Assembly (NCBI RefSeq): GCF_004349315.1
Contig: NZ_SMLH01000004.1
Coordinates: forward strand, 186,001-250,000
Reading direction: 5' to 3'
Origin: Flavobacterium ranwuense
GTDB taxonomy: Bacteria; Bacteroidota; Bacteroidia; Flavobacteriales; Flavobacteriaceae
Length of the DNA: 64,000 nt
Part shown: positions 9,752 to 16,723 of the stretch, piece after piece
Numbering within the stretch: the first letter of the stretch is position 1
How the letters are laid out: every line of letters begins with the position of its first letter
Position numbers and translations under genes: made by a program
Notes under the pieces: generated by a model
What the model saw: only the letters and a program-made list of their open reading frames with translations
Database searches by the model: none
Told to the model about the DNA's origin: nothing

Positions 9752-9824
9752 GTATGAATTTTCAAACCAGAAAAATAATTGGAATGGATTTTATATCTCT
9801 TTTTTCTGTTTTAAAAATTCATAC
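9752..9824. repeat. Inverted repeat with 24-base arms
   Basis: The left arm runs 9752-9775 and the right arm 9801-9824. Twenty-two of 24 positions are complementary and the two exceptions can be G-U pairs. The outer 11 bp (GTATGAATTTT against AAAATTCATAC) are perfect. The loop is 25 bases. Confidence 0.7.
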
Positions 9825-9914
9825 CCTTTCCGAAGAACATTATCTATTTCATCAACATTTTTCGAATCCGTGTTCGGTAGAAACTTCTCGGTTGAAAGGA
9901 AAATAAAAAATAAA

Positions 9915-10061
9915 TAAAAGAAAGTAAAGGTAAGTTCCGGTTTCAAGAAAAGAAAGTTCAAGCCCTACGGGTTTTAGAAAAAATCTCCACCCATCCGGGT
10001 AGTATTTTTTCTAAAAAACTTGCTTTTCTTGAAACCTCCACTTGAATGACGACTTTCTTTT
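9915..10061. repeat. Multi-layer nested inverted repeat
   Basis: Nested arms are in register. They are AAAAGAAAGT (9915-9924) with ACTTTCTTTT (10052-10061), GGTTTCAAGAAAAG (9938-9951) with CTTTTCTTGAAACC (10023-10036), and TTAGAAAAAAT (9974-9984) with ATTTTTTCTAA (10004-10014). The innermost is ACCCATCCGGGT near 9989-10000. All listed arms are perfect complements. The structure ends about 70 bases before the gene at 10134 and could be its leader, a terminator-like barrier or a mobile-element palindrome. Confidence 0.7.
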
Positions 10062-10133
10062 TTTCTTTTTTTCTTTTAAAAATTTTATGTGTGGCTTGTG
10101 GTAGCAAGGCACATCATCTTAAAAACCGAAAGT

Positions 10134-10556
10134 ATGCCAAACTTTATCATCAAAACGCACCGAAAATACACGTTATACACCAAACCCCATTTATTCATTC
10201 TTAACAAAGGGATGAACAGCGGAAAGCCACAAAAAGAGCCATTCACGAACAGTTTTGTTATCATTTTTCAAAATGAAGAAGATTGTGAAAGCATTTATTT
10301 TGTAGCATATAGTTTATGGCAAACTAAATTCTGGCATCAATTTTTAGTAGACTCTGTTATTCCGTTTTTACGGCTTCCAGACTTCGTAAAAGAATTTAAT
10401 CCGAAAGCTAGTTTGATGATGTCAGAACACGAAGAGCATTTAAAAAATGTTGCAACTCTCAAGCTTTTAGAGCAAAAAGAAAAGCAATTTCACGAAAACA
10501 TAAATCTCATAAATGACTTACGTAGAACCATTTTATATAGGTATTGCAGAAAATAA
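10134..10556 (+). CDS. Small conserved hypothetical protein (DUF6943-like)
   Basis: From the ATG at 10134 the product is 140 residues. An upstream in-frame ATG at 10089 would add 15 residues of unlikely sequence, so I prefer the internal start. The protein begins MPNFIIKTHRKYTLYTK and has an aromatic-rich middle (FVAYSLWQTKFWHQFL) and a Lys/Glu-rich helical end. It resembles short hypothetical proteins common on Bacteroidota mobile elements (I believe DUF6943), with no known activity. Its 3' end overlaps the next gene by 44 bases in another frame, so the two are probably co-translated. Confidence 0.55.
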   Translation: MPNFIIKTHRKYTLYTKPHLFILNKGMNSGKPQKEPFTNSFVIIFQNEEDCESIYFVAYSLWQTKFWHQFLVDSVIPFLRLPDFVKEFNPKASLMMSEHEEHLKNVATLKLLEQKEKQFHENINLINDLRRTILYRYCRK

Positions 10557-10758
10557 TTATGAACTTAAATCAACACAAATGAAACTATTTATTTTGTACC
10601 AAACCGATGTTTGGAAAAGCAAAGCATCAAGAGTATGTTTTGGAGTATTTGACAGCAGATATAAGGCAATTGATAGCGCAAAATACAATAATTTGTATTG
10701 TTCTTGCGCTGAAGTAGTAATTGAAGAAGTTACTTTAAACCTTTTTGAAGAAAATTAA
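10513..10758 (+). CDS. Small hypothetical protein
   Basis: An 81-residue product if translation starts at 10513, or 60 residues from the internal ATG at 10579 (MKLFILYQTDVWKSKASR). The shorter form has a compact alpha/beta look (predicted strand, then DSRYKAIDSAKY helix, then VVIEEVTLNLFEEN), and the region before 10579 overlaps the upstream gene. No family is recognised. It ends 14 bases before a strong terminator, which supports expression as the last gene of a two-gene unit. Confidence 0.5.
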   Translation: MTYVEPFYIGIAENNYELKSTQMKLFILYQTDVWKSKASRVCFGVFDSRYKAIDSAKYNNLYCSCAEVVIEEVTLNLFEEN

Positions 10759-10771
10759 TTTTTGAACAAAA

Positions 10772-10803
10772 AAAATGCCCAATCCAATCGGAAAGGGCAT
10801 TTT
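10772..10803. terminator. Intrinsic terminator, probably bidirectional
   Basis: AAAATGCCC (10772-10780) pairs with GGGCATTTT (10795-10803) around a 14-base loop, with an A-run on the left and T's on the right. It lies between the convergent plus-strand gene ending at 10758 and the minus-strand cassette ending at 10841, and could serve both. Confidence 0.75.
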
Positions 10804-10840
10804 GAAGTTTAACCCAAAGGTCACCACAACTAGAGTTAAA

Positions 10841-11017
10841 CTATTTTTTGTGCTTCTTAATAAAGAATTTGAGTGCCAAAGATATTATAAAACTGACAAT
10901 TGCGCCAACTGAGGCTAATATTACAGTTTTCAAAACATCTTCCGAATGCAGATTCGGCAAAACACTTAAAAATGTACCGCCTGCGGTACCAATTACAGTT
11001 GAATTACTGTGTTGCAT
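10841..11017 (-). CDS. 58-residue single-span membrane protein, holin-like
   Basis: An open frame of 58 codons starts at 11017 and stops at 10841. The product begins MQHSNSTVIGTAGGTF, has one strongly hydrophobic segment (VILASVGAIVSFIISLAL, about residues 34-51) and ends in KFFIKKHKK, a cluster of positive charges typical of small holins and toxins with an inside C-terminus. Its ATG lies inside the last codons of the upstream gene (14-base overlap), which suggests coupled translation. It is the last gene of a four-gene minus-strand cassette with another small membrane protein and a DUF5675 protein. The holin role is inferred from size, charge and neighbours. Confidence 0.6.
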   Translation of the reverse strand: MQHSNSTVIGTAGGTFLSVLPNLHSEDVLKTVILASVGAIVSFIISLALKFFIKKHKK

Positions 11018-11228
11018 CGACTTTTCCTGTTGTGGTTGTCAATTGGCTAACCGCCGAAATAACACCGCCAGCAACAGCCAAATAACCTCCGATAGAAGTC
11101 AGCACAACTGGCAAAGCGATTGGCGCAGCTAAAATTGTTCCGCCAACGGCAGCCAATGCCAAACCAATATTTCGAAGCACTTTGAAAAATTTTGGTGTTG
11201 GAGCTTTCGCTCTTTTTATTACATTCAT
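11004..11228 (-). CDS. 74-residue membrane protein, holin-like
   Basis: A basic N-terminus (MNVIKRAKAPTPKFFKVLR) precedes two glycine- and alanine-rich hydrophobic segments (about residues 20-40 and 42-62), ending in QLTTTTGKVDATQ. The hairpin of two membrane spans resembles small phage holins, but no family is recognised. The start overlaps the stop of the DUF5675 gene by 4 bases (11225-11228) and its end overlaps the 58-residue gene, so all are tightly packed. Long open frames also exist on the other strand here, but they are less protein-like. Confidence 0.6.
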   Translation of the reverse strand: MNVIKRAKAPTPKFFKVLRNIGLALAAVGGTILAAPIALPVVLTSIGGYLAVAGGVISAVSQLTTTTGKVDATQ

Positions 11229-11635
11229 AATTGATGAATTAAAGATTTGACAATCAATTCAACACTTTCTTCTTTATCCAAAGCTTTATAAACCAATTCT
11301 TTTAATTTGGCAAAAGCTTTTCGAGACATAAGACCTAAACCTGGTCCAGAAAGTTTTGTTACTGGAGCAATACAACCATTCAATTCTTGTAAAGCATTAT
11401 TAGCATGATGAAATAAAATTAAACTTCTATTTTTTACATCCAAAACCTCCAAATGCCATTGAAATTTCTTGCTGTATCGCTTTTTTATAAAATATTTCCC
11501 TTCCGGAATGCAGGAAACTTTCGTTTCGTTTTTCTTCCAAGGTAATTCAATGGTTTTACAAATCAATTTACCCTCGCATTCGAGTTTACCGTTAGTTCCA
11601 TCAGGGAAATAAGTTCTGGATAGTACCAAAATCAT
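11225..11635 (-). CDS. DUF5675 family protein, L,D-transpeptidase-like motif
   Basis: A 136-residue protein with the features of DUF5675, a family found in phages and phage-like islands. There is a beta-rich core with PEGKYFIKKRYSKKF (about residues 43-57), then LILFHHANNALQELNGCIAP (about 71-90). The H-x3-N then G-C-I arrangement resembles the His and Cys of YkuD-type L,D-transpeptidases, so a peptidoglycan-linked role is plausible but unproven. It sits 1 bp after the 251-residue gene and overlaps the first holin-like gene by 4 bp. A cell-wall enzyme beside holin-like proteins suggests a lysis or secretion module. Confidence 0.7.
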   Translation of the reverse strand: MILVLSRTYFPDGTNGKLECEGKLICKTIELPWKKNETKVSCIPEGKYFIKKRYSKKFQWHLEVLDVKNRSLILFHHANNALQELNGCIAPVTKLSGPGLGLMSRKAFAKLKELVYKALDKEESVELIVKSLIHQL

Positions 11636-11636
11636 C

Positions 11637-12392
11637 TTACAATCCGCTTACTTGCACCAATGCCAATGGATTATAAGAACCATTTTTCAAAGGATACATT
11701 CTACCATTGACCTCTTGATAAAACTCAACTCCAAGAGCTAAAAACAAAGGTTTTGTACTGTTAGGAGTTACCGCATTCAAATGATTGATAGCAACAGTTG
11801 GAGTCATATCCCATGGAAGAATGGCAGTTTCAGAATTTGTAGTAACGAAAACTTCTGCTTCAAAATCAATTTCAGCCCCAGCTGATATAATTTTAAAATG
11901 GGTAGTTCCTCCTGGAGCTGCAATCATATTGGCAGGAATAAACGATGCCAAATCAACCGTGATTTCGCCAGCGACTCTATCAATCGCCCCAATAAAAGGA
12001 GCAAATAGGGTAGTTCCCAATTTTCCACCGATATTGAACTCAAAGCCTACTAACAATTCCGCTTCACCATCAATCACATTACGCAATCCACGTTCATTAA
12101 CCAAATCCGCTTGGATCACTTTGACCATAGATTGGGTAAGTCTGCCCACCATTCTGCTGTCGGCAGAATTCAAAAGCAAAGTTCTTAATGCCGTTCTCAA
12201 AGTTTTTCCGGCCTTCCCGGCTCTTCCAAATTCGGAACCATTCTCACGTGTTCTCTGGAACGCTGGATCGTTCGCAATTCTGTTCGCATCGACTCCGCCT
12301 TTCTCTCGAGCCAAATGTCCATCTTTGGTTTTATAAAAAGTAATATCCCCGATAGTACCTTTCAATTTAATTATGCCTTTCTGTCTTGCCAT
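11637..12392 (-). CDS. Conserved hypothetical protein, possibly phage-structural
   Basis: The first gene of the minus-strand cassette, 251 residues. The N-terminal 70 residues are basic and Gly-rich (MARQKGIIKLKGTIGDITFY, then FGRAGKAGKTLRTALRTLL), followed by a helical stretch (about 70-110). The second half is rich in beta strand, with many Ala, Thr and Val residues and few charges. I recall similar proteins in Flavobacteriaceae as unnamed hypotheticals but know no function. The composition suggests a virion-like or self-assembling protein. The gene has no overlap upstream; 311 bp separate it from a divergent small HTH-like gene. Confidence 0.65.
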   Translation of the reverse strand: MARQKGIIKLKGTIGDITFYKTKDGHLAREKGGVDANRIANDPAFQRTRENGSEFGRAGKAGKTLRTALRTLLLNSADSRMVGRLTQSMVKVIQADLVNERGLRNVIDGEAELLVGFEFNIGGKLGTTLFAPFIGAIDRVAGEITVDLASFIPANMIAAPGGTTHFKIISAGAEIDFEAEVFVTTNSETAILPWDMTPTVAINHLNAVTPNSTKPLFLALGVEFYQEVNGRMYPLKNGSYNPLALVQVSGL

Positions 12393-12703
12393 AATTTCTA
12401 AAATTTAGATTAAAATTTATTTTTCAAATCCTTAAATCATCTTTTCCGTTGCAACATCTTCCGATTGATTTTAAAACAAATTTTAGCCAATTAAAGCGAA
12501 TAAAAAAGCACTCACTATTCCATATGTCACAAAGTGACATAAATGACTTAAATCGACATAAATACCTGTTTACAACCATCAGAAAACATAGTAAATTGCG
12601 ATAGTAGATTATATTTAAGAAAAACTTATATTTATATAATCTTAAAATTTAGCGCATGGTAAGTTCAAGCTAATCAAAGCCTAGTCAAAACTACAGATAG
12701 AGT
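12393..12703. promoter_or_regulatory. Divergent intergenic region
   Basis: AT-rich region between the minus-strand cassette (start 12392) and the divergent small gene at 12704. It holds a perfect spaced palindrome at 12523-12541 (listed separately) followed by looser copies of the half site (TGACTTAAATCGACATAAA, 12544-12562). No clear TAnnTTTG promoter element could be placed for either gene. Confidence 0.45.
12523..12541. promoter_or_regulatory. Operator-like palindrome
   Basis: TATGTCAC-AAA-GTGACATA is a perfect 8-bp inverted repeat with a 3-base spacer. A further GACATAAA half site lies 15 bases downstream. The place between two divergent units, one of which encodes a small HTH-like protein, suggests a repressor site controlling the cassette. 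This is inference from position. Confidence 0.5.
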
Positions 12704-12907
12704 ATGAATATTGAAAAACAGAGAGTTTGCATCTATCCAAAGGACATACAGCGCATAACAGGAAAGAGTTATCGCCAAAGTACACGATTGATGCAAAAGG
12801 TTAAAAACGACCTCAAAAAACTCGAGAATGAGTTTTTAACGATTGATGAGTTTTGTTTGTATGCAGGAATAAAATACGAACAAGTGGCTCACTTGATTTT
12901 TGGCTGA
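12704..12907 (+). CDS. Small HTH-like protein
   Basis: A 67-residue basic protein, MNIEKQRVCIYPKDIQRITG at the start. The pattern (DIQRITGKSYRQSTRLMQKV, then FLTIDEFCLYAGI) looks like two short helix-turn-helix-type segments, similar to small conserved Flavobacteriaceae proteins without a named function. It is divergent from the 251-residue/DUF5675/holin-like cassette and beside the palindrome at 12523, so it may be its regulator. The ATG at 12704 is the only sensible start. Confidence 0.65.
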   Translation: MNIEKQRVCIYPKDIQRITGKSYRQSTRLMQKVKNDLKKLENEFLTIDEFCLYAGIKYEQVAHLIFG

Positions 12908-13141
12908 AAACTAAAAAATCAAAAAAGGAAAATATTATTTCCAAGCATCATCAACCTGTTTAATAACTAGTTCATTATTTAGTATGAATTTATTGCATAT
13001 AGATTTGGTCAATCCCTTATTAATCAGTAAATTTACATTATAAGATTTAGTGATATTTGTAACCGTTTAAAGGAGCAAAATCGAGACCCTTCTGTTTTAG
13101 ACTAATGTATTTCATTATATATCAGCGCATTAGAGATTAAG

Positions 13142-13164
13142 TTCTAATCCCTCATCGCCCACCA
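13142..13164 (+). other. tRNA 3'-end fragment, attachment-site scar
   Basis: The 23 bases read as the end of a tRNA gene: T-loop TTCTAAT (13142-13148), T-stem 3' strand CCCTC (13149-13153), acceptor 3' strand ATCGCCC (13154-13160), discriminator A and CCA (13162-13164). The matching 5' half (it would begin GGGCGAT) is absent; the upstream bases do not pair with it. A tRNA tail without a body, followed by a terminator and a tyrosine recombinase, is what element integration into a tRNA 3' end leaves. The parent tRNA may be tRNA-Val by memory of the acceptor sequence; this is unsure. Confidence 0.6.
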
Positions 13165-13208
13165 CCTATTTTAGGAATGATATTATAAAATTCCACAATC
13201 TTACTAAA

Positions 13209-13240
13209 AACCTGCAAATTTCGGATTTGCAGGTTTTTTT
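13209..13240 (+). terminator. Intrinsic terminator
   Basis: AACCTGCAAAT (13209-13219) pairs with ATTTGCAGGTT (13225-13235) around TTCGG, followed by a T-run. It lies 45 bases behind the tRNA fragment, so it was probably the terminator of the original tRNA gene. Confidence 0.8.
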
Positions 13241-13431
13241 ATTTATACCTGTTTTCTCCAAAATTTTCAAAAACGCTCAAAATTACATGGCATTTTTATG
13301 GCACTTTTAAATTTAGAAAAAATGTGCCACAAAATAAAGGTTAAATCATTGATAACCAACATGTAAAACACGTTAACGACTTGATTTTTAGACGCTATAA
13401 TTCGACATTTACTAATTTAAATTGTTGAATT

Positions 13432-14742
13432 ATGTTAGAAAGCAGTTTTGGATTAACCTTCTTTTTGAAGGTTCCACGAAAAAAAAGCAATCTTAGGTAT
13501 ATTTACCTAAGAATAACCGTTGATGGAATTCCTAAGGAAACTTCTACCAAACGTAAATGGGATATTACCAGATGGGATCAAAAAGCAGAAAGAGCTATAG
13601 GTACAAAAGAAGATGCCAGGACCATTAATTTTTTTCTTACTACAATTGATACTAAAGTCAACCAGTACAGAAATGATTTAGTTTATGCGGAACGTTCTAT
13701 TACATCTCAAAAAATAGTAGACTTTATTATGGGACGTGTAGCCCCAAAAGTAAAAGTCCTTGAAGAATTCCTTAATCATAATAACGAATTACGTGCCCTT
13801 GTGGATAAAGGCGAGTATGCCATTGGAACACATGAACGTTTTGAAATATCCAAAAAACATATAAAAGAATTTTTATTATTCAAATTCAACTTGGAAGACA
13901 TGGAATTCCGGGACTTGAATTACGAATTTATAAAAGATTATGAATTTTATCTTAAAACAGTAAAGAGTTGTAATAACAATACTGCTTTAAAGTACATTAC
14001 AAATTTCAGGAAAATTGTAAGGCGGGCACTTGATAAGGAAATTATCAAGGAAGATCCTTTTAAGAAATTTAAAGGGAAAAAGACAAAAACAAAGAAAAAA
14101 CCACTAACAGCAGTTGAATTGCATAAGATTGAGAATTATACTTTTTCTACTCCAAGATTGACTGTTATACGTGACGTATTTATCTTCCAATGTTACACCG
14201 GTCTGGCTTACATTGATGCGTTTCAACTTAAGAAAGAAGACATCAAGATAGGCATTGATGGCGAATACTGGATTATGTCTGATCGCCAAAAAACAGAATC
14301 AGAAACAAATATTCCATTATTGCCCAAGGCTCTTGAAATTATAGAAAAATACAAAGACCATCCGCTTTGTCTTAGTAGAAGAAGTGTTCTTCCAGTGAAG
14401 TCAAATCAAAAAATGAATGAGTATCTAAAAGAAATTGCTGATCTGTGTGGGATAAATTGTGTATTAAATACCCATAAGGCAAGACGGACTTTTGGCAGTA
14501 CAGTTACACTTGCTAATGATGTACCAATTCATATTGTGAAAGAAATGCTCGGGCATCGATCGGTACAACAGACAGAAGAATATGCAATTACCGAGCAGCA
14601 GACGGTTGGCCGGCAGATGATTGAATTAAGAAATAAATTAAATAAAAAAGCATCCTTCGAACCTGAGGATAGCTTAATAATTTTGGAAAGACTTGAAAAA
14701 GAAATCGCATTAATGAGAGAAAAGATTTTTATTAGTCTATAG
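13432..14742 (+). CDS. Tyrosine recombinase (Bacteroidota-type integrase)
   Basis: A 436-residue site-specific recombinase. The N-terminal arm-binding and SAM-like domains (about 1-215) precede the catalytic domain. Visible catalytic residues are H348 and R351 (THKARRTF), H375 (LGHRS) and the nucleophile Y384 (EEYAI). The position usually held by the first Arg reads TGLAYID (A259), as in several Bacteroidota conjugative-transposon integrases. It starts 268 bp after a tRNA 3'-end fragment, which fits integration at a tRNA gene. It should catalyse insertion and excision of the element to its right or left; the orientation of the scar leaves both open. Confidence 0.9.
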   Translation: MLESSFGLTFFLKVPRKKSNLRYIYLRITVDGIPKETSTKRKWDITRWDQKAERAIGTKEDARTINFFLTTIDTKVNQYRNDLVYAERSITSQKIVDFIMGRVAPKVKVLEEFLNHNNELRALVDKGEYAIGTHERFEISKKHIKEFLLFKFNLEDMEFRDLNYEFIKDYEFYLKTVKSCNNNTALKYITNFRKIVRRALDKEIIKEDPFKKFKGKKTKTKKKPLTAVELHKIENYTFSTPRLTVIRDVFIFQCYTGLAYIDAFQLKKEDIKIGIDGEYWIMSDRQKTESETNIPLLPKALEIIEKYKDHPLCLSRRSVLPVKSNQKMNEYLKEIADLCGINCVLNTHKARRTFGSTVTLANDVPIHIVKEMLGHRSVQQTEEYAITEQQTVGRQMIELRNKLNKKASFEPEDSLIILERLEKEIALMREKIFISL

Positions 14743-14946
14743 TGATGATTGAATGGCGCTTTACTGAAAAACACGTATTAATACGTACATATACATCTAA
14801 AAAAAACCTTAGGTTTATCCTTAACTGATTTAGATAAGATCATTTTTACTAAAACACAGCAATAATAATAAATACCTGCTAATAGGGATTGTCAATAAAT
14901 AAAAGAGTACACTATTTAATATTAAACAACCAATACCTTATACACA

Positions 14947-15276
14947 ATGGCTACACAGAAATTTACTTACACTATAAAGCATCCTGCGGGTATCGCGGTA
15001 ACGCTTTTTAGTATTAATTACAAACCTCACTTCAAAGAAACATTGGATAAGAACAAGGAATATAGTGACGGTACCTATATTATAAAAGGCGATCTTGAAC
15101 TGACAAGTAGCAAAAGTTCGATTTCAGTGCGTATTGAAGTCGTCGGAGAACCAAATTTAAAATTCAGTTATAATATCAAGTTTAATAATAAAGCTGTATT
15201 TCCAGAAGATGTTGAGCTAACCACAAGTACAGAGGGCGTATTGAACGACACTCGTAAAAATATTCCCACATCATGA
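14947..15276 (+). CDS. Uncharacterised beta-rich protein
   Basis: A 109-residue protein without signal peptide, cysteines or membrane segment. Alternating hydrophobic residues (KFTYTIKHPAGIAVTLFSI, then SISVRIEVVGEPNLKFSYNI) suggest a small beta sandwich. The last residues overlap the next gene start in an ATGA (15273-15276), so the pair is coupled. I recognise no family; it may be a soluble partner of the following exported protein. The preceding 204 bp are gene-free. Confidence 0.65.
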   Translation: MATQKFTYTIKHPAGIAVTLFSINYKPHFKETLDKNKEYSDGTYIIKGDLELTSSKSSISVRIEVVGEPNLKFSYNIKFNNKAVFPEDVELTTSTEGVLNDTRKNIPTS

Positions 15277-16568
15277 GATGCTTTCTTATTCTACTTTGTA
15301 TTAGTATTGGCACAATAGTGTACGGACAGGGACTTACTAAGAACGCTGATGGGGAAAGTACCGTGATTATGCACGGAGCTAATATTGGCATTGATATTGG
15401 AAAAACTGAGCTTAGTTTTAGTTTCAACAATCTTCAGAATGCGATTGGAGAAGATCGTGAGCCAGTTTATGGCGTTAGTGTGAAAGGGGGAAACAAAGAA
15501 GGAATCTCCAGCCTATTTAAAAAGGGAGAGTTCATACCAGCAGCTTCCCTTGATGCAATACTTGGGTATTCTTTCTCCAATGGCTCGAAAGCCAGTTATA
15601 ATCAAGCCATAGATGATATTTCTGTACGACAGGAAAAATTCGAGAAAGGATTTGAAAAAGCGCTACCTGAAAGAATAAAAAAACTAGTTATAAATAGTGA
15701 GCTCACTACGGAAAAGAAGGCAGCTCTGATAGATGTTATACCAAGTGTAGCGTCCGTTGAGAGTACAGAAACGAAATTTCACAAATTGCTTGAAAGTGAC
15801 GATGCTACAGAACATAGTGAGCTCCTGAAGATAAAAGCCGGCATGGTCCTAATCAAGAAGGAATATTTAGATCGCACTAATGCTTATGATGATGAAAGGG
15901 CTAAAGTATATGAATCAGCTCTTACGGAATATTGGCAGTTCATCTTTTTCTCTTATGGCGGAATACAGGGTAGTGAATTTAAGAGATTCGAGACCTTTAA
16001 TACTGAAGATTTATCAAAAAGCTTTATTGATGAAAGCTTCAGAGGCGGTAAATTCGGAGGGGGAATAAATGCTCAATGGCGCTTTTTACGGCTTGGTTTT
16101 ACCTATGGCTACTTAAAGACTAATAATTTTTCATTGCTGACCAAAAAAGAATATACCCTTAAAAAAACTGTAAGCAACAATGAACAAAGTATTACAGAAG
16201 AAAAGAAAATAACGGCTTATACTGGAACTTATGGAGAGGTTGAGGTCAATGAACTTAATTTGGATCTTATTGTCAACCTCAGACTGGATGCAAAAGCTAA
16301 AAGTCATGTGCTTATAAACCCGTATTTACGTACTCAGTTGATGTCGAGAAATGCACTAGTGCTTCCCAATTCGACAAATATTGGCCTTGGATTTTATTTC
16401 TTCAAGGATTCTGGCAAGTTTTTAGGTGGATTTTATACAGAACTGCCCGATGTAAACAATAACTATGAAAAAGCAAAGCCAGAGGCTGACCGTAATTTGA
16501 GGGCACCATTGGAACGGATGACTTTCGGTATTGTTGGTAAATTTACACTAAATACCATCCTTAAGTAG
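15273..16568 (+). CDS. Exported, probable outer-membrane protein
   Basis: A 431-residue protein with an N-terminal signal peptide (MRCFLILLCISIGTIVYGQ, cleavage near residue 18). Residues about 110-215 form a Lys/Glu-rich helical section. The rest, especially the last 200 residues, has alternating strands with aromatic girdles (RFLRLGFTYGYL; NPYLRTQLM; FGIVGKFTL) typical of outer-membrane beta-barrels. No family is recognised. It is the second gene of a two-gene operon ending at a hairpin terminator. The likely site is the outer membrane, with the helical part in the periplasm. Confidence 0.65.
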   Translation: MRCFLILLCISIGTIVYGQGLTKNADGESTVIMHGANIGIDIGKTELSFSFNNLQNAIGEDREPVYGVSVKGGNKEGISSLFKKGEFIPAASLDAILGYSFSNGSKASYNQAIDDISVRQEKFEKGFEKALPERIKKLVINSELTTEKKAALIDVIPSVASVESTETKFHKLLESDDATEHSELLKIKAGMVLIKKEYLDRTNAYDDERAKVYESALTEYWQFIFFSYGGIQGSEFKRFETFNTEDLSKSFIDESFRGGKFGGGINAQWRFLRLGFTYGYLKTNNFSLLTKKEYTLKKTVSNNEQSITEEKKITAYTGTYGEVEVNELNLDLIVNLRLDAKAKSHVLINPYLRTQLMSRNALVLPNSTNIGLGFYFFKDSGKFLGGFYTELPDVNNNYEKAKPEADRNLRAPLERMTFGIVGKFTLNTILK

Positions 16569-16602
16569 CAACAGAATGGTATCTGGTCTCGTAGGAACAT
16601 TA

Positions 16603-16619
16603 TTCCTGATCATCAGGAA
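16603..16619. repeat. Short palindrome
   Basis: TTCCTGAT-C-ATCAGGAA, perfect 8-bp arms, lies 35 bases after the stop of the outer-membrane protein gene. It has no T-run and its role is unknown. Confidence 0.4.
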
Positions 16620-16686
16620 CTAAGATAATGTCAAAGAGATCACTTTGGTAATATTCTGTGTTCACTTTTGTAAAAAAGATATAAAA

Positions 16687-16723
16687 AGAGCCATAAAGTT
16701 TGTAAACAGACTTTTATGGCTCT
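16687..16723. terminator. Bidirectional terminator hairpin
   Basis: AGAGCCATAAA (16687-16697) pairs with TTTATGGCTCT (16713-16723). It sits between the convergent genes ending at 16568 (+) and 16714 (-), and the right arm overlaps the last codons of the minus-strand gene. The flanking A-run on the left serves the minus-strand transcript. Confidence 0.6.

Larger units (their letters stand above)
8746..10133 (+). other. Gene-poor region with a run of long inverted repeats
   Basis: About 1.4 kb with no convincing coding sequence on either strand. It contains at least six long or nested inverted repeats (listed separately: 8944-9012, 9137-9216, 9332-9395, 9661-9727, 9752-9824, 9915-10061) plus a small palindrome at 8896-8911. 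Base composition is mixed, with GC-richer patches around 9115-9215. It may be a mobile-element control region (transfer or replication), one or more structured RNAs, or worn-down palindromic repeats. Nothing in the sequence decides between these. Confidence 0.6.
12908..13431. other. Intergenic region with att scar and terminator
   Basis: No gene of credible length. It holds a tRNA 3'-end fragment (13142-13164) and a strong hairpin terminator (13209-13240), then about 190 bp of AT-rich DNA with a repeated GTTAAATCATT/CACGTTAACGACTTG-like stretch (13341-13383) just before the recombinase gene. Confidence 0.6.

Noticed and set aside
9606..9917. 103-residue open frame on the plus strand
   Set aside because: It overlaps two long inverted repeats, has an unlikely composition and no family resemblance; the frame is explained by the palindromes and AT-rich DNA.
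8896..10061. CRISPR array or integron attC array
   Set aside because: Arms and spacing vary, no direct repeats of 20-40 bp recur, no cas or integron integrase is near, and the GTTRRRY core is not seen.
11785..12336. 183-residue open frame on the plus strand
   Set aside because: It is antisense to the 251-residue protein gene, whose frame is better protein-like and is packed with its neighbours.
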